Source: Alphaproteobacteria bacterium
GTDB taxonomy: Bacteria > Pseudomonadota > Alphaproteobacteria > Rs-D84
DNA length: 64,000 nt
Direction of reading: 5' to 3'
Assembly (NCBI GenBank): GCA_015062545.1
Contig: SUUL01000003.1
Span: 25,589 to 89,588, forward strand
Shown here: positions 8,951 through 17,444 of the stretch, in pieces
Layout: every line of letters begins with the position of its first letter
Numbering within the stretch: position 1 is the first letter of the stretch
Program-made: the position numbers and the translations under genes
The notes under the pieces: model-generated
Seen by the model: the letters and a program-made list of their open reading frames with translations, nothing else
What the model was told of the DNA's origin: nothing
The model's database searches: none

Positions 8951-10525
8951 TTACTGTTCGCATCCATATTCACCACATGAACCGGCAGAAACCTCTTCTA
9001 TTGCGATTGCCATTGGGGCTGGCTTTGGTTCTTCGGTATAGTGAATTTCTTTGACGACACGCACCCTGCGATTTTCTGCATTTGGTGTATTATCTGGTGT
9101 TGGCACGGCCAAATCCTGTTCCCCCGCAGATACCGCAACAATTTGGCTGGCAGGGATTCCATATTGAATCAGCATTTTCTGAACAGCATCCGCACGTCTG
9201 CCACCCAAGGCATAATTATAATTCACACTGCCCGTTGTATCTGTATGTCCAACAACAGAAACCTTGATATTTTTATTTTCCTGTGTTGCAGCTGCCAGCT
9301 GTTCAATTAATTCTTTGTATTCTGGCTTAATTGTCGCCTTGTTGAAATCAAATCTGATTTCAAAAACTTCTTCCATAACATGCTGGGTTGGTTCCAGTGG
9401 AATTTGCTGAACCTTAATCATTGTCTTTTCACCCGCAGCAGCCTGAATCTGATCCAAACGTGCATTAATTGCGGCCAATTCTTCACGCATGGCCATCATC
9501 ATATTGATAAATTCTTCACGTGTGACCAACTCTTCAGAAATCATTGGTATTTCCACAGGTTCACATTCTGGGCATTCCTGACACTGCTGACATTCCTGAC
9601 ATGCCGGACATTCTGGATCCTGGGATTGTTCACATTTTTCACATGCAGGACATGGCTGCGCAGAAACTTCTGCCAGTAAATTATTATTGCTGTTTTTCGT
9701 TGCATTTTTGGTGATTGTCTTATCGCCACCGTAGATATTTTGGTTAAATACAACAGGTTGTACAGGCTGAACCGGAACAGGATTAATCAAATGTTCTGGC
9801 ATTGTTACATTTGTAACCACAATAACCCCTTCGCGTGGACTGCCCCCTGTTTTCATTGCGGACATATCACGTGTTTCTGGATAAAATTCTGCAACCGTCT
9901 GTTTGGTTGTTGTTTCAACTTGCATTGTTCCAACATCTTGCGTATCGACAGATACTGTTTTCACAATTCTGCCCCCCTTGCAATCACGTAATGCCGTCAG
10001 CGTTTTATTAAATCTGTCACGACATTGTTGCGCGGTTGCATATTGTTCACTGGCCAATGCGGACAACCAACAATCAAATTTCGCCTGTGCTTCGGCCGCC
10101 AATTCAGGATTTGTATACGATGCATCATTTTTCAACAAATCCATCAAGTCATTATATGCAGCATTCAATTCAAACGTATCGGCTTCATTTTCCAGCACCC
10201 AATTATCCAAACTCTCTGGGAATGGCACTTCGCCACTGAATGCCGCAACCGCCTTATTTGCGAACAATTCCCCCATATCGGCATAACCACTGGTACGTGC
10301 ATTATATATTGCATAAGAACGATAATTCATTGCCAACTGATTCAAGAAAGAATCCTGATGCGGTGCCGCATAAACATCCAACCCTTCGACATAGTCAACC
10401 GTTGGTGTTGCGACCGGCCCAACTGCTTGATTAACAGGTGCGCCCCCATTATTCGCGCACGCAGCCACCGCTGTCAACATCAACATACGACCAACAATCC
10501 ATGCAATCCCAGAATTATTCTTCAT
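8951..10525 (-). CDS. OmpA-family lipoprotein with a Cys-rich linker
   Basis: This is probably an outer-membrane lipoprotein that anchors to peptidoglycan. The start at 10525 follows AAGGAAGGA, and the N-terminus ends in a lipobox-like VAAC. The central region holds about a dozen cysteines in CPAC, CEKC and CQEC-type pairs (about residues 285-325, DNA about 9555-9655). A short helical segment then leads to a C-terminal OmpA domain (about residues 395-505, with IRFDFNKATIKPEY, VVGHTDTTGS and NAENRRVRV), which in this family binds diaminopimelate in peptidoglycan. The Cys-rich linker is unusual for OmpA-like proteins and could be disulfide-bonded or metal-binding. The protein ends with two further cysteines in GEYGCEQ. 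Confidence 0.85.
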   Translation of the reverse strand: MKNNSGIAWIVGRMLMLTAVAACANNGGAPVNQAVGPVATPTVDYVEGLDVYAAPHQDSFLNQLAMNYRSYAIYNARTSGYADMGELFANKAVAAFSGEVPFPESLDNWVLENEADTFELNAAYNDLMDLLKNDASYTNPELAAEAQAKFDCWLSALASEQYATAQQCRDRFNKTLTALRDCKGGRIVKTVSVDTQDVGTMQVETTTKQTVAEFYPETRDMSAMKTGGSPREGVIVVTNVTMPEHLINPVPVQPVQPVVFNQNIYGGDKTITKNATKNSNNNLLAEVSAQPCPACEKCEQSQDPECPACQECQQCQECPECEPVEIPMISEELVTREEFINMMMAMREELAAINARLDQIQAAAGEKTMIKVQQIPLEPTQHVMEEVFEIRFDFNKATIKPEYKELIEQLAAATQENKNIKVSVVGHTDTTGSVNYNYALGGRRADAVQKMLIQYGIPASQIVAVSAGEQDLAVPTPDNTPNAENRRVRVVKEIHYTEEPKPAPMAIAIEEVSAGSCGEYGCEQ

Positions 10526-10634
10526 ATTAAATCCTTCCTTGTATATCAAGTGTATTATACGATTTTTCAGAGAACTAGTAAAGCAGAAAAAAACTACAAA
10601 AAACAGATATTCGCCATATACCAACAATTACAAA

Positions 10635-11459
10635 TTACATTCCGCCCAAAAACTGGGTTGCAATTCCACCCAAAGATTGCAACATGCCACCTGCACCACT
10701 GCCGCTTGAGTTGGCAACACTGCCCACAACATCCATAATCGACCCAGTATTTGTCTTTTGCCCCATATTTCCAATCGCACTGATAACAAAATTCCCCATC
10801 AAAGCCCTTTTCTTGGCACTTAAACGCACAGGCGAACAATTTTCAATTTTACTCATCAATTTACTGGCCAACTTTGCTTCGCTTTCTGTATAGTCCTGTT
10901 CTGAAAAATCAATCAAGTTAAAGATTTCGTACATATTAGTAATGTAAACCTTGTTTTTTTCACTACACTGATCAATTCCACCATCAGAACAATAATATGT
11001 TTTTGCAGCTTTTGGATACCCCTTCCATATCATATTATCATTTTCCGTCCCGGTGAATGAATCAAAACACATCAAACTACTGTCTAAATCATCACCAAAA
11101 GAACGAATTAACGATTCATAACTGGACCCCGTACTGCCGCAATTTGACACCCCCAAAGAGTTAAATGCCTCTTGGGCACTCATCGAACCAGTTTTTGCCC
11201 ATTCTTTAACCAAAGCATTAACATCTGCAATTTCTTGATTTGTTGGCACACATTCCGCGGTCAAGGCCTGTGTTTGTTGATTTATCTGCTGAACCCCCGA
11301 CACCAAATTCATCACCGTAGGCAACAAACTGGTTGCGGATTCAACGCCAGATTTCTGTTGTGTTGCAACAGGCGCAGCTTTTTTAATTGCAATCGCCCCC
11401 ATGGCGACACTGTGCGCCATTACAAAAACACCTGCCAAGAACAGTATTTTTTTATTCAT
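10635..11459 (-). CDS. Secreted protein of unknown function (274 aa)
   Basis: I do not recognise this family. A signal peptide (MNKKILFLAGVFVMAHSVAMG) predicts export. The mature protein has about seven cysteines scattered from residue 69 on and a glycine/serine-rich C-terminal tail (about 240-274). No catalytic motif is evident. It lies upstream of the OmpA-like lipoprotein on the same strand with a 109-bp gap, so the two could be co-transcribed. The ATG at 11459 is preceded by AAGAGAG. Confidence 0.65.
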   Translation of the reverse strand: MNKKILFLAGVFVMAHSVAMGAIAIKKAAPVATQQKSGVESATSLLPTVMNLVSGVQQINQQTQALTAECVPTNQEIADVNALVKEWAKTGSMSAQEAFNSLGVSNCGSTGSSYESLIRSFGDDLDSSLMCFDSFTGTENDNMIWKGYPKAAKTYYCSDGGIDQCSEKNKVYITNMYEIFNLIDFSEQDYTESEAKLASKLMSKIENCSPVRLSAKKRALMGNFVISAIGNMGQKTNTGSIMDVVGSVANSSGSGAGGMLQSLGGIATQFLGGM

Positions 11460-11510
11460 CTCTCTTGCTGGACATTATAACACAAAAAAATTACCAGATA
11501 AATATAAAAA

Positions 11511-11539
11511 TTGCATTTTTATTCTGGGCGCGCTAACAT
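11511..11539 (+). promoter_or_regulatory. Possible promoter of lptC-lptB
   Basis: TTGCAT (11511-11516) and TAACAT (11534-11539) are spaced 17 nt apart. The expected transcription start coincides with the second in-frame GTG at 11546, which would make the message leaderless. The -10 match is only moderate. Confidence 0.4.
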
Positions 11540-12025
11540 GTGGGTGTGAAACCCGACAAACGTAATTTTATTATATTCACTAAACACAAGCGTCTTCAAC
11601 GTTTGTGGCAGTTCTTTTTCACGGGTTGGGGATTGGTAATGATTGCCGCGTTGGTCGCAGGCGCACTGTTTACCAAGCAGTTGTTATGGACCCCAATATC
11701 CACAATTAATATGACCGATATTGTCAGCAAGCAATTCAGAATGACTGGCGCATCTTTTGTTGGTACAGATAAAAACGGTGAACCATTCAAGATCCATGCA
11801 AAAACCGGATACCAAGAATATGATAACCCTGACATTGTGTTTATGGATGGGGTATCTGGCCGAATCAGTCGTGTAAACAATGGCCAACGTGTTACCGATG
11901 ACATCAAGGCACGGCACGGTAAATATAATCGCATACGCCGAACAGTAACCTTGCTTGGTGATGTACACGTTGATTCCAGCAATGGCGACAAAATTAGAAC
12001 AGACGAATTGGTGATAACATTATGA
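11540..12025 (+). CDS. lptC: LptC-family LPS transport protein
   Basis: LptC is a bitopic inner-membrane protein that receives lipopolysaccharide from LptBFG and hands it to LptA. The sequence has one N-terminal membrane segment (about residues 24-47) followed by a beta-jellyroll-like periplasmic part with the sequence GTDKNGEPFKIHAKTGYQ typical of the family. The 161-aa length is normal. It starts at GTG, 11540 or 11546, with no clear Shine-Dalgarno sequence. Its stop overlaps the lptB start (ATGA), so the pair is translationally coupled. An lptA gene, usually between or beside these two, is absent here. Confidence 0.82.
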   Translation: MGVKPDKRNFIIFTKHKRLQRLWQFFFTGWGLVMIAALVAGALFTKQLLWTPISTINMTDIVSKQFRMTGASFVGTDKNGEPFKIHAKTGYQEYDNPDIVFMDGVSGRISRVNNGQRVTDDIKARHGKYNRIRRTVTLLGDVHVDSSNGDKIRTDELVITL

Positions 12026-12750
12026 AACAGTCAGTATTACGTGTTGAACACTTATCCAAAACATACGGCAAACGTATGGTTATCAAAGACATATCTTTAA
12101 TCGCCCGCCAGGGTGAATCTGTTGGTCTGTTGGGACCAAATGGTGCAGGAAAAACCACTGCATTTTATTGCATAACAGGTCAGTTGGCGGCCACCGGCGG
12201 TCAAATTTTCCTGAATTCCCAGGATATTACACATTTGCCTTTCTACCAACGCGCACGTCTGCACATTGGGTATTTACCCCAAGAAAACAGCGTTTTTCGC
12301 GGACTGACCGTTGAACAGAACATTATGGCAATTCTCGAAGTTGTGGAACCCAGCAGAAAAAAGCGTCAAATGAAACTGGATTCTTTACTTGAAGAATTTT
12401 CCATATCATCCCTGCGGCGCAGCCCTGCAACTGCGCTGTCTGGGGGCGAACGCCGCCGCGTTGAAATTGCCCGCGCATTGGCCAATGACCCAAAGTTTAT
12501 CTTGTTGGACGAACCGTTTGCGGGTATTGACCCGATTGCGGTTAATGAAATTCGCAGTCTGGTATCGCAATTAAAGAATCGTGGCTTGGGCGTAATTATC
12601 ACCGACCACAACGTTCGTGAAACATTGGGCATTACCGATCGCAGCTATGTCTTACACGATGGCAAAATTTTGAAACATGGCACAACAGACGAAATCGTCC
12701 AAGACGAAATGGTAAAAAAAGTCTATCTGGGCGAAGATTTTGTTATGTAA
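12022..12750 (+). CDS. lptB: LPS export ABC transporter ATP-binding protein
   Basis: LptB is the cytoplasmic ATPase that powers LPS extraction by LptFG. All ABC motifs are intact: Walker A GPNGAGKT (residues 38-45), signature LSGGERRR (near 139), Walker B FILLDEPF (near 159) and the H-loop ITDHN (near 194). The 242-aa length is exactly typical. It is coupled to lptC by a 4-bp overlap and closed by a strong terminator. Confidence 0.95.
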   Translation: MKQSVLRVEHLSKTYGKRMVIKDISLIARQGESVGLLGPNGAGKTTAFYCITGQLAATGGQIFLNSQDITHLPFYQRARLHIGYLPQENSVFRGLTVEQNIMAILEVVEPSRKKRQMKLDSLLEEFSISSLRRSPATALSGGERRRVEIARALANDPKFILLDEPFAGIDPIAVNEIRSLVSQLKNRGLGVIITDHNVRETLGITDRSYVLHDGKILKHGTTDEIVQDEMVKKVYLGEDFVM

Positions 12751-12762
12751 TCCAAACATTAA

Positions 12763-12796
12763 TAAAAATACGCGACCAATGTCGCGTATTTTTTAT
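12763..12796. terminator. Strong bidirectional terminator between lptB and clpB
   Basis: Perfect 10-bp arms AATACGCGAC (12767-12776) and GTCGCGTATT (12781-12790) with a CAAT loop are flanked by A and T runs. It separates the convergent lptB and clpB genes. Confidence 0.9.
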
Positions 12797-12810
12797 GCAT
12801 CCCAGAATAC

Positions 12811-14868
12811 CTAGCCAACAGTCAAATCTTTGCCTTTGACATCGATATACACAGTACTGCCTTCGCCAATCGTTCCTGTCAATATCAAATCGGCAATCTT
12901 ATCTTCGACCGCAGACGTAATCAGGCGTTTCAGCGGACGCGCGCCAAACACTGCATCATATCCATTATCCCCCAACCATTTAATGGCTTTGTCTGTTATA
13001 TTCAGTTCAATATGACGTTCTGCCAGACGTTTTTCCAGGCCACGCAACTGAATCCGCACAATTCCAGACATAACATCTTTGCCCAACGGATTAAAGAACA
13101 CAATCTCGTCAATACGATTAACAAATTCCGGACGGAAATTGCGTTTCACCGCATCCATATCTGGCAAATTACTGGTCATAATAATAATGGTATTGGTGAA
13201 ATTTACCACATGCCCTTGACCATCTGTCAAACGCCCATCATCCAAAATTTGCAAGAACACATTAAACACATCAGGATTTGCCTTTTCAATTTCATCAAAC
13301 AACAGCACCTGATACGGGCGGCGGCGCACACTTTCGGTCAATACCCCACCCTGTTCATATCCGACATACCCTGGGGGACTGCCAATCAAGCGCGACACAG
13401 AATGTGGTTCCATATATTCACTCATATCAATTCGTGTCATTGCAGTATCATCATTAAACAAATATTCTGCCAACGATTTTGCAACTTCGGTTTTACCAAC
13501 ACCTGTTGGTCCCAAGAACATAAAGCTGCCCATTGGTCTGCGTGGGTCAGACAGCCCTGCACGACTGCGGCGAATGGCGCGTGCCACCACCCCCAGCGCA
13601 TGATCTTGACCGACAACACGTTTGCGTAATTCGTCTTCAATATTTAACAGTTTGGACTGTTCTTCGGCATTTAATCTGTCGGCTGGAACACCCGTCCATT
13701 TACTTACAACCGCGGCAATATGTTCCGGTAACACCGTTTTATATTCGCGCGCATCTGAATTCATCTTTGCTATCTTTTCTTCCAGTTCTGGAATCTTACC
13801 ATATTGCAACGCAGATGCCTTTTCATAATCGCCATTTCGCATTGCGGTTGCGACCTCGGCCTTGGCTGCATCCAGTGCCGCCATTGCATCAGACAACCCA
13901 CGCATTTTCTGCTGTTCTGCCTGCCACGCGGCGGTCAGTTCACGCGATTCATCTTCGGTTGACTTGATAACATTTTCCAATTCCACCAGACGTTTTTTAG
14001 ATTCTTCATCTTTTTCTTTTTTCAGGGCCTGTTGCTCAATTTTCAACTGCATCAAGTGCCTATCGACTTCGTCTAATTTATCTGGCTTGGATGCAATTTC
14101 AATACGGACACGTGCGGCGGCTTCGTCAATCAAATCAATCGCCTTGTCTGGCAAGAATCTGTCTGTGATATACCGATTAGACAACTTAACCGCACTGACC
14201 AATGCCGCGTCCGCGATTCGCACCCCGTGATGTCCTTCGTATTTTTCCTTTAATCCACGCAATATTGAAATCGTATCATCAACAGTTGGCTCATCAACAT
14301 ACACGGGCTGAAAACGGCGCGCCAATGCCGGATCTTTTTCAATATATTGACGATATTCATCCAACGTTGTTGCACCCAAACAGTGCAATTCACCACGCGC
14401 CAACATTGGTTTTAACAGATTTGCGGCATCCATACTGCCTTCGCCCTTGCCTGCGCCAACCAATGTATGCAATTCATCAATAAACAATATAATTTTACCA
14501 TCTGCTTCTTTCACAGCCTTTAATATGGCTTTCAATCGCCCTTCAAACTGACCACGAAAAGATGCGCCCGCCATCAGCGCGCCCATATCCAAACTTAACA
14601 ACTGCTTGTTCAGCAGATTTTCTGGCACATCCCCTGAAATAATACGATTCGCCAATCCTTCGACAATCGCGGTTTTCCCCACCCCCGGATTACCAATTAA
14701 AACCGGATTATTTTTAGTACGGCGACTTAACACCTGAATGGATCGGCGAATTTCTTCGTCACGCCCAATCACAGGGTCTAATTTTCCGTCTGCCGCCAGT
14801 TTTGTAAAATCAGTCGTATATTTTTCAATCGCCTGTTTTGGTGATTCCTGTAAATCATCTGGGTTCAT
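12811..14868 (-). CDS. clpB: ClpB-type disaggregase lacking the N-terminal domain
   Basis: This AAA+ chaperone unfolds aggregated proteins together with DnaK. Both nucleotide-binding domains are present: Walker A GNPGVGKT (residues 59-66) and GPTGVGKT (about 451-458). The coiled-coil middle domain lies between them (about 270-395), and the substrate pore loop is [13 protein letters not shown]. At 685 aa it is about 170 residues shorter than typical ClpB. It begins just before NBD1, so the N-terminal domain is missing, resembling the shorter translation product made by other bacteria from an internal start. No N-domain coding sequence is visible upstream. The ATG follows AGAGG and lies behind a heat-shock-like promoter. 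Confidence 0.94.
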   Translation of the reverse strand: MNPDDLQESPKQAIEKYTTDFTKLAADGKLDPVIGRDEEIRRSIQVLSRRTKNNPVLIGNPGVGKTAIVEGLANRIISGDVPENLLNKQLLSLDMGALMAGASFRGQFEGRLKAILKAVKEADGKIILFIDELHTLVGAGKGEGSMDAANLLKPMLARGELHCLGATTLDEYRQYIEKDPALARRFQPVYVDEPTVDDTISILRGLKEKYEGHHGVRIADAALVSAVKLSNRYITDRFLPDKAIDLIDEAAARVRIEIASKPDKLDEVDRHLMQLKIEQQALKKEKDEESKKRLVELENVIKSTEDESRELTAAWQAEQQKMRGLSDAMAALDAAKAEVATAMRNGDYEKASALQYGKIPELEEKIAKMNSDAREYKTVLPEHIAAVVSKWTGVPADRLNAEEQSKLLNIEDELRKRVVGQDHALGVVARAIRRSRAGLSDPRRPMGSFMFLGPTGVGKTEVAKSLAEYLFNDDTAMTRIDMSEYMEPHSVSRLIGSPPGYVGYEQGGVLTESVRRRPYQVLLFDEIEKANPDVFNVFLQILDDGRLTDGQGHVVNFTNTIIIMTSNLPDMDAVKRNFRPEFVNRIDEIVFFNPLGKDVMSGIVRIQLRGLEKRLAERHIELNITDKAIKWLGDNGYDAVFGARPLKRLITSAVEDKIADLILTGTIGEGSTVYIDVKGKDLTVG

Positions 14869-14893
14869 ATATAGTACCTCTTGTTATCATTTT

Positions 14894-14927
14894 CCCTATA
14901 TATAGTGCCACAAACACATCTTTCAAG
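14894..14927 (-). promoter_or_regulatory. RpoH-like heat-shock promoter of clpB
   Basis: On the minus strand CTTGAAA (14927-14921) is followed after 18 nt from CTTG by CTATATATAGG (14905-14895). This matches the alphaproteobacterial RpoH pattern CTTG-N17/18-CYTATnT and fits a chaperone gene. Confidence 0.6.
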
Positions 14928-15004
14928 ATACAGGAACGAATCCCGCCACATAACTTGCAGATACCGAATAAATGTATTACGATTAATACAAAAGGACGGA
15001 ACAC

Positions 15005-16435
15005 ATGACAGATTTTACCCCACAAGATATCAAACAAATCGAATCGCACGGCTTGACATTAAATGCCGTTCACCAACAGATGTCTGATTTTATAAAGGGA
15101 TTTGCCCCATCAGATATTACATCCGCCGCAACCATAAACAATGGCGTTATGCCAATGCTGGGCAACGAATATGTTGAATATTATCAATCTGTCAAAGATA
15201 AATATAACATTATAAAATTTGTTCCCGCATCTGGGGCCGCAACCCGCATGTTCAAGGACCTATTTGAATTCTTGTCCAACGGGACAATGAACAAAACCAC
15301 ACAAACAGTTCTGGACAATTTAGAAAAATTCGCGTTTTTCAATGACTTGCAGCCTCACTTGCCTGAAAACGCAACTGCACACGACATAATTGAATGTCTG
15401 ATAACAGAACGCGGGCTAAACTATGGCGCATTACCCAAGGCATTGTTACAGTTTCATAAATACCCAGACAGCAATCGTACCGCCTTGGCAGAACACCTGA
15501 CCGAAGGCGCGCTGTACGCAGAATCAAACAAAAACGTTAACATACATTTTACCCTGTCGCCGGAACACATATCTGGATTTCAGAATTTATTAAAAGAAAT
15601 TCTTCCACAATATTCTGAAAAATTTGGCGTTACATATAATATAAGCATATCTACGCAAAAGCCTGAAACAGATACAATCGCTGTTAACTTGGACAACACC
15701 CCATTCAGAAACGATGACGGCACATTACTGTTTCGTCCTGCGGGGCATGGCGCATTAATTGAAAACCTGAATGATATTGATGGCGACCTGATATATATCA
15801 AAAACATTGATAACATCTGCCCAGATAACATGCGCACAGATACAATATATCACAAGATGGCATTGGCGGGCTTGGCGATACAGACCCAAGAAAAAATATT
15901 TGAATACATTCGCGCGCTAGATGCAGGAACTGCAAACGCAGACGAAGTCAAAACATTTATACGCGATAAATTGGGAATTCGCATCACAGACACCGCAAAT
16001 CTGCGTGATATATTAAATCGCCCACTGCGTGTATGCGGCATAATCAAAAATACTGGCGAACCTGGCGGTGGTCCATTCTGGGTACATGGCGAAAATGGCG
16101 ACAGTTTACAAATCGTAGAACCTGGTCAAATTGCCCCTGAAAATATAAGCATACTAAAGAACGGCGAATTTTTCAGTCCCACGGATTTGGTATGCATGCC
16201 TTATGCCTATGACGGTCAGAAATTCAACCTGTTGAATTACGTTGACCCGCGCGCAGGCTTTATATCTGAAAAATCCAAGAACGGTCGTCCGTTGCGCGCA
16301 ATGGAACGCCCCGGTTTATGGAACGGTGCAATGGCAAACTGGAACACAATATTTGTAGAAACCCCATTGACCACATTTACGCCTGTAAAAGTGATAACAG
16401 ACTTGCTAAACGCGGGGCATACAATAAATAAATAA
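15005..16435 (+). CDS. DUF4301 family protein
   Basis: This 476-aa cytoplasmic protein matches my recollection of DUF4301, a family best known from Bacteroidetes. The diagnostic start is IESHGLTLNAVHQQMSDF, followed by KFVPASGAATRMFK (about residues 75-88), which resembles a nucleotide-sugar pyrophosphorylase glycine loop. Further conserved blocks are NTPFRNDDGTLLFRPAGHGA (about 235) and a C-terminal NPRAGFISEKSKNG-like stretch. Biochemical function is not established; a nucleotidyltransferase fold is inference. The start follows AAAGGA. Its presence in an alphaproteobacterium suggests acquisition from Bacteroidetes, plausible in a gut community. Codon use does not obviously differ by eye. 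Confidence 0.85.
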   Translation: MTDFTPQDIKQIESHGLTLNAVHQQMSDFIKGFAPSDITSAATINNGVMPMLGNEYVEYYQSVKDKYNIIKFVPASGAATRMFKDLFEFLSNGTMNKTTQTVLDNLEKFAFFNDLQPHLPENATAHDIIECLITERGLNYGALPKALLQFHKYPDSNRTALAEHLTEGALYAESNKNVNIHFTLSPEHISGFQNLLKEILPQYSEKFGVTYNISISTQKPETDTIAVNLDNTPFRNDDGTLLFRPAGHGALIENLNDIDGDLIYIKNIDNICPDNMRTDTIYHKMALAGLAIQTQEKIFEYIRALDAGTANADEVKTFIRDKLGIRITDTANLRDILNRPLRVCGIIKNTGEPGGGPFWVHGENGDSLQIVEPGQIAPENISILKNGEFFSPTDLVCMPYAYDGQKFNLLNYVDPRAGFISEKSKNGRPLRAMERPGLWNGAMANWNTIFVETPLTTFTPVKVITDLLNAGHTINK

Positions 16436-16455
16436 TAAAAATATAAAAACAACAC

Positions 16456-16482
16456 TTGACTTTTCTATATTTTTGTTATAAA
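16456..16482 (+). promoter_or_regulatory. Probable rpmB promoter
   Basis: TTGACT (16456-16461) and TATAAA (16477-16482) with a short 15-nt spacer lie 34 bp before the rpmB ATG. Confidence 0.5.
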
Positions 16483-16515
16483 TTTAGCACCGCTATAAAT
16501 TAAAGGTAGAGTATT

Positions 16516-16884
16516 ATGCCACGTGTATGTAAAGTTACAGGTAAGAAAACAGAAGTTGGGATGAACGTTTCCCACTCTCATCGTCGTACAAAACGTACAT
16601 TCTTGCCAAATCTGCAAACATTAAAGTTCCACAGTGATATTTTGGGACGCGATTTTTCATTACGTATTTCAACTGCTGGCTTGCGCACATTGACCAAGCA
16701 TGGCGGTCTGGATGGCTATGTAATGGCGAAACCTGTATCACGTTTGACAGAAGATATGGCTGCAATTAAGAAAGCCATTGAAAAGAAGATTGGTAAACCA
16801 GCTGCACCTGCGAAGAAACCTGCACACAAGGCAAACCGCAGCGCCCGCTTGGTTAAAAAAGTTGATGCGAAACAGGCTGCTTAA
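16516..16884 (+). CDS. rpmB: 50S ribosomal protein L28
   Basis: L28 is a small protein of the large ribosomal subunit. The N-terminus MPRVCKVTGKK and the block SHSHRRTKRTFLPNLQ are diagnostic. The core occupies about residues 1-75. A Lys/Ala-rich extension to residue 122 (with AAPAKKPAHK) makes it longer than the roughly 78-aa enterobacterial form; alphaproteobacterial L28 is also longer, near 100 aa. The start follows AAAGG. It is followed 24 bp later by tRNA-Leu. Confidence 0.96.
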   Translation: MPRVCKVTGKKTEVGMNVSHSHRRTKRTFLPNLQTLKFHSDILGRDFSLRISTAGLRTLTKHGGLDGYVMAKPVSRLTEDMAAIKKAIEKKIGKPAAPAKKPAHKANRSARLVKKVDAKQAA

Positions 16885-16908
16885 TTAGGTATTCAGCAGT
16901 GCATCCAT

Positions 16909-16993
16909 GGCCCCGTGGCGGAATTGGTAGACGCGCTTGACTCAAAATCAAGTTCTGCAAGGAGTGTCGGTTCGAGTCCGACCAGGGCCACCA
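16909..16993 (+). tRNA. tRNA-Leu (CAA anticodon)
   Basis: An 85-nt class II tRNA with encoded CCA. The D arm is GCGG..GACGC, the anticodon arm is CTTGA-CTCAAAA-TCAAG with anticodon CAA (reads UUG), and a long variable arm and a T arm GTCGG-TTCGAGT-CCGAC follow. The acceptor stem GGCCCCG/CAGGGCC has one C-A mismatch at the sixth pair. Confidence 0.93.
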
Positions 16994-17000
16994 GAAATTA

Positions 17001-17022
17001 AAATCCCCAAATGGGGATTTTT
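17001..17022 (+). terminator. Terminator after tRNA-Leu
   Basis: AATCCCC (17002-17008) and GGGGATT (17013-17019) with an AAAT loop are followed by a T-rich run. Confidence 0.75.
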
Positions 17023-17029
17023 ATTTTTG

Positions 17030-17382
17030 CCATTCCTGCCCCCGCAGGAGTGACAAGAATTAGAAATTCTTGTGAAAAAATATGCTGATACTCCCTGCCC
17101 CCTTGTGGGGCGGGTCAGAATTCCCGACAATTTATTGACGTTGGAATTCTGGGGTGGGGGTAAAAAACAAAGGAAATAAACAGAATTTTTGTAAAAAAAT
17201 TCTGTCATTCTGAACTTGATTCAGAACCCAGGTAATGCGCGCACGCGCGCACAAATAACAAAGATGTATCACCTAGGTTCTGGGGTCAAGCCCCAGAATG
17301 ACAATTTTTTTGTAAAAAAAATTGTAGTAAGTAATTCTTGTAAACAAATATGCTGATACTCCCTGCCCCCTTGTGGGGCAGG
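17030..17382. repeat. Serial-palindrome repeat, copy 1
   Basis: This is one 268-bp unit (17093-17360) plus the first about 22 bp of a second (17361-17382), preceded by a shared flank at 17030-17078. Successive inverted repeats are visible: CCCTGCCCC/GGGGCGGG, CAGAATTCC/GGAATTCTG, CAGAATTTTT/AAAAATTCTG, TGTCATTCTG (17203-17212) with CAGAATGACA (17294-17303), and CAATTTTTT/AAAAAATTG. Near-identical units occur at 32121-32727 and 34493-34776. No transposase is encoded. The region from the tRNA terminator to 17420 contains nothing else I can support. Confidence 0.85.
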
Positions 17383-17420
17383 TAACAGAAGCCCCACCAC
17401 CACCACAAGCAGGGGGCAAC

Positions 17421-17444
17421 AAAAAACCGCCAAATGGCGGTTTC
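17421..17444 (-). terminator. Terminator of the 379-aa secreted protein gene
   Basis: AACCGCC (17425-17431) and GGCGGTT (17436-17442) with an AAAT loop. On the minus strand a T run follows directly after the stop codon at 17445. Confidence 0.85.
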
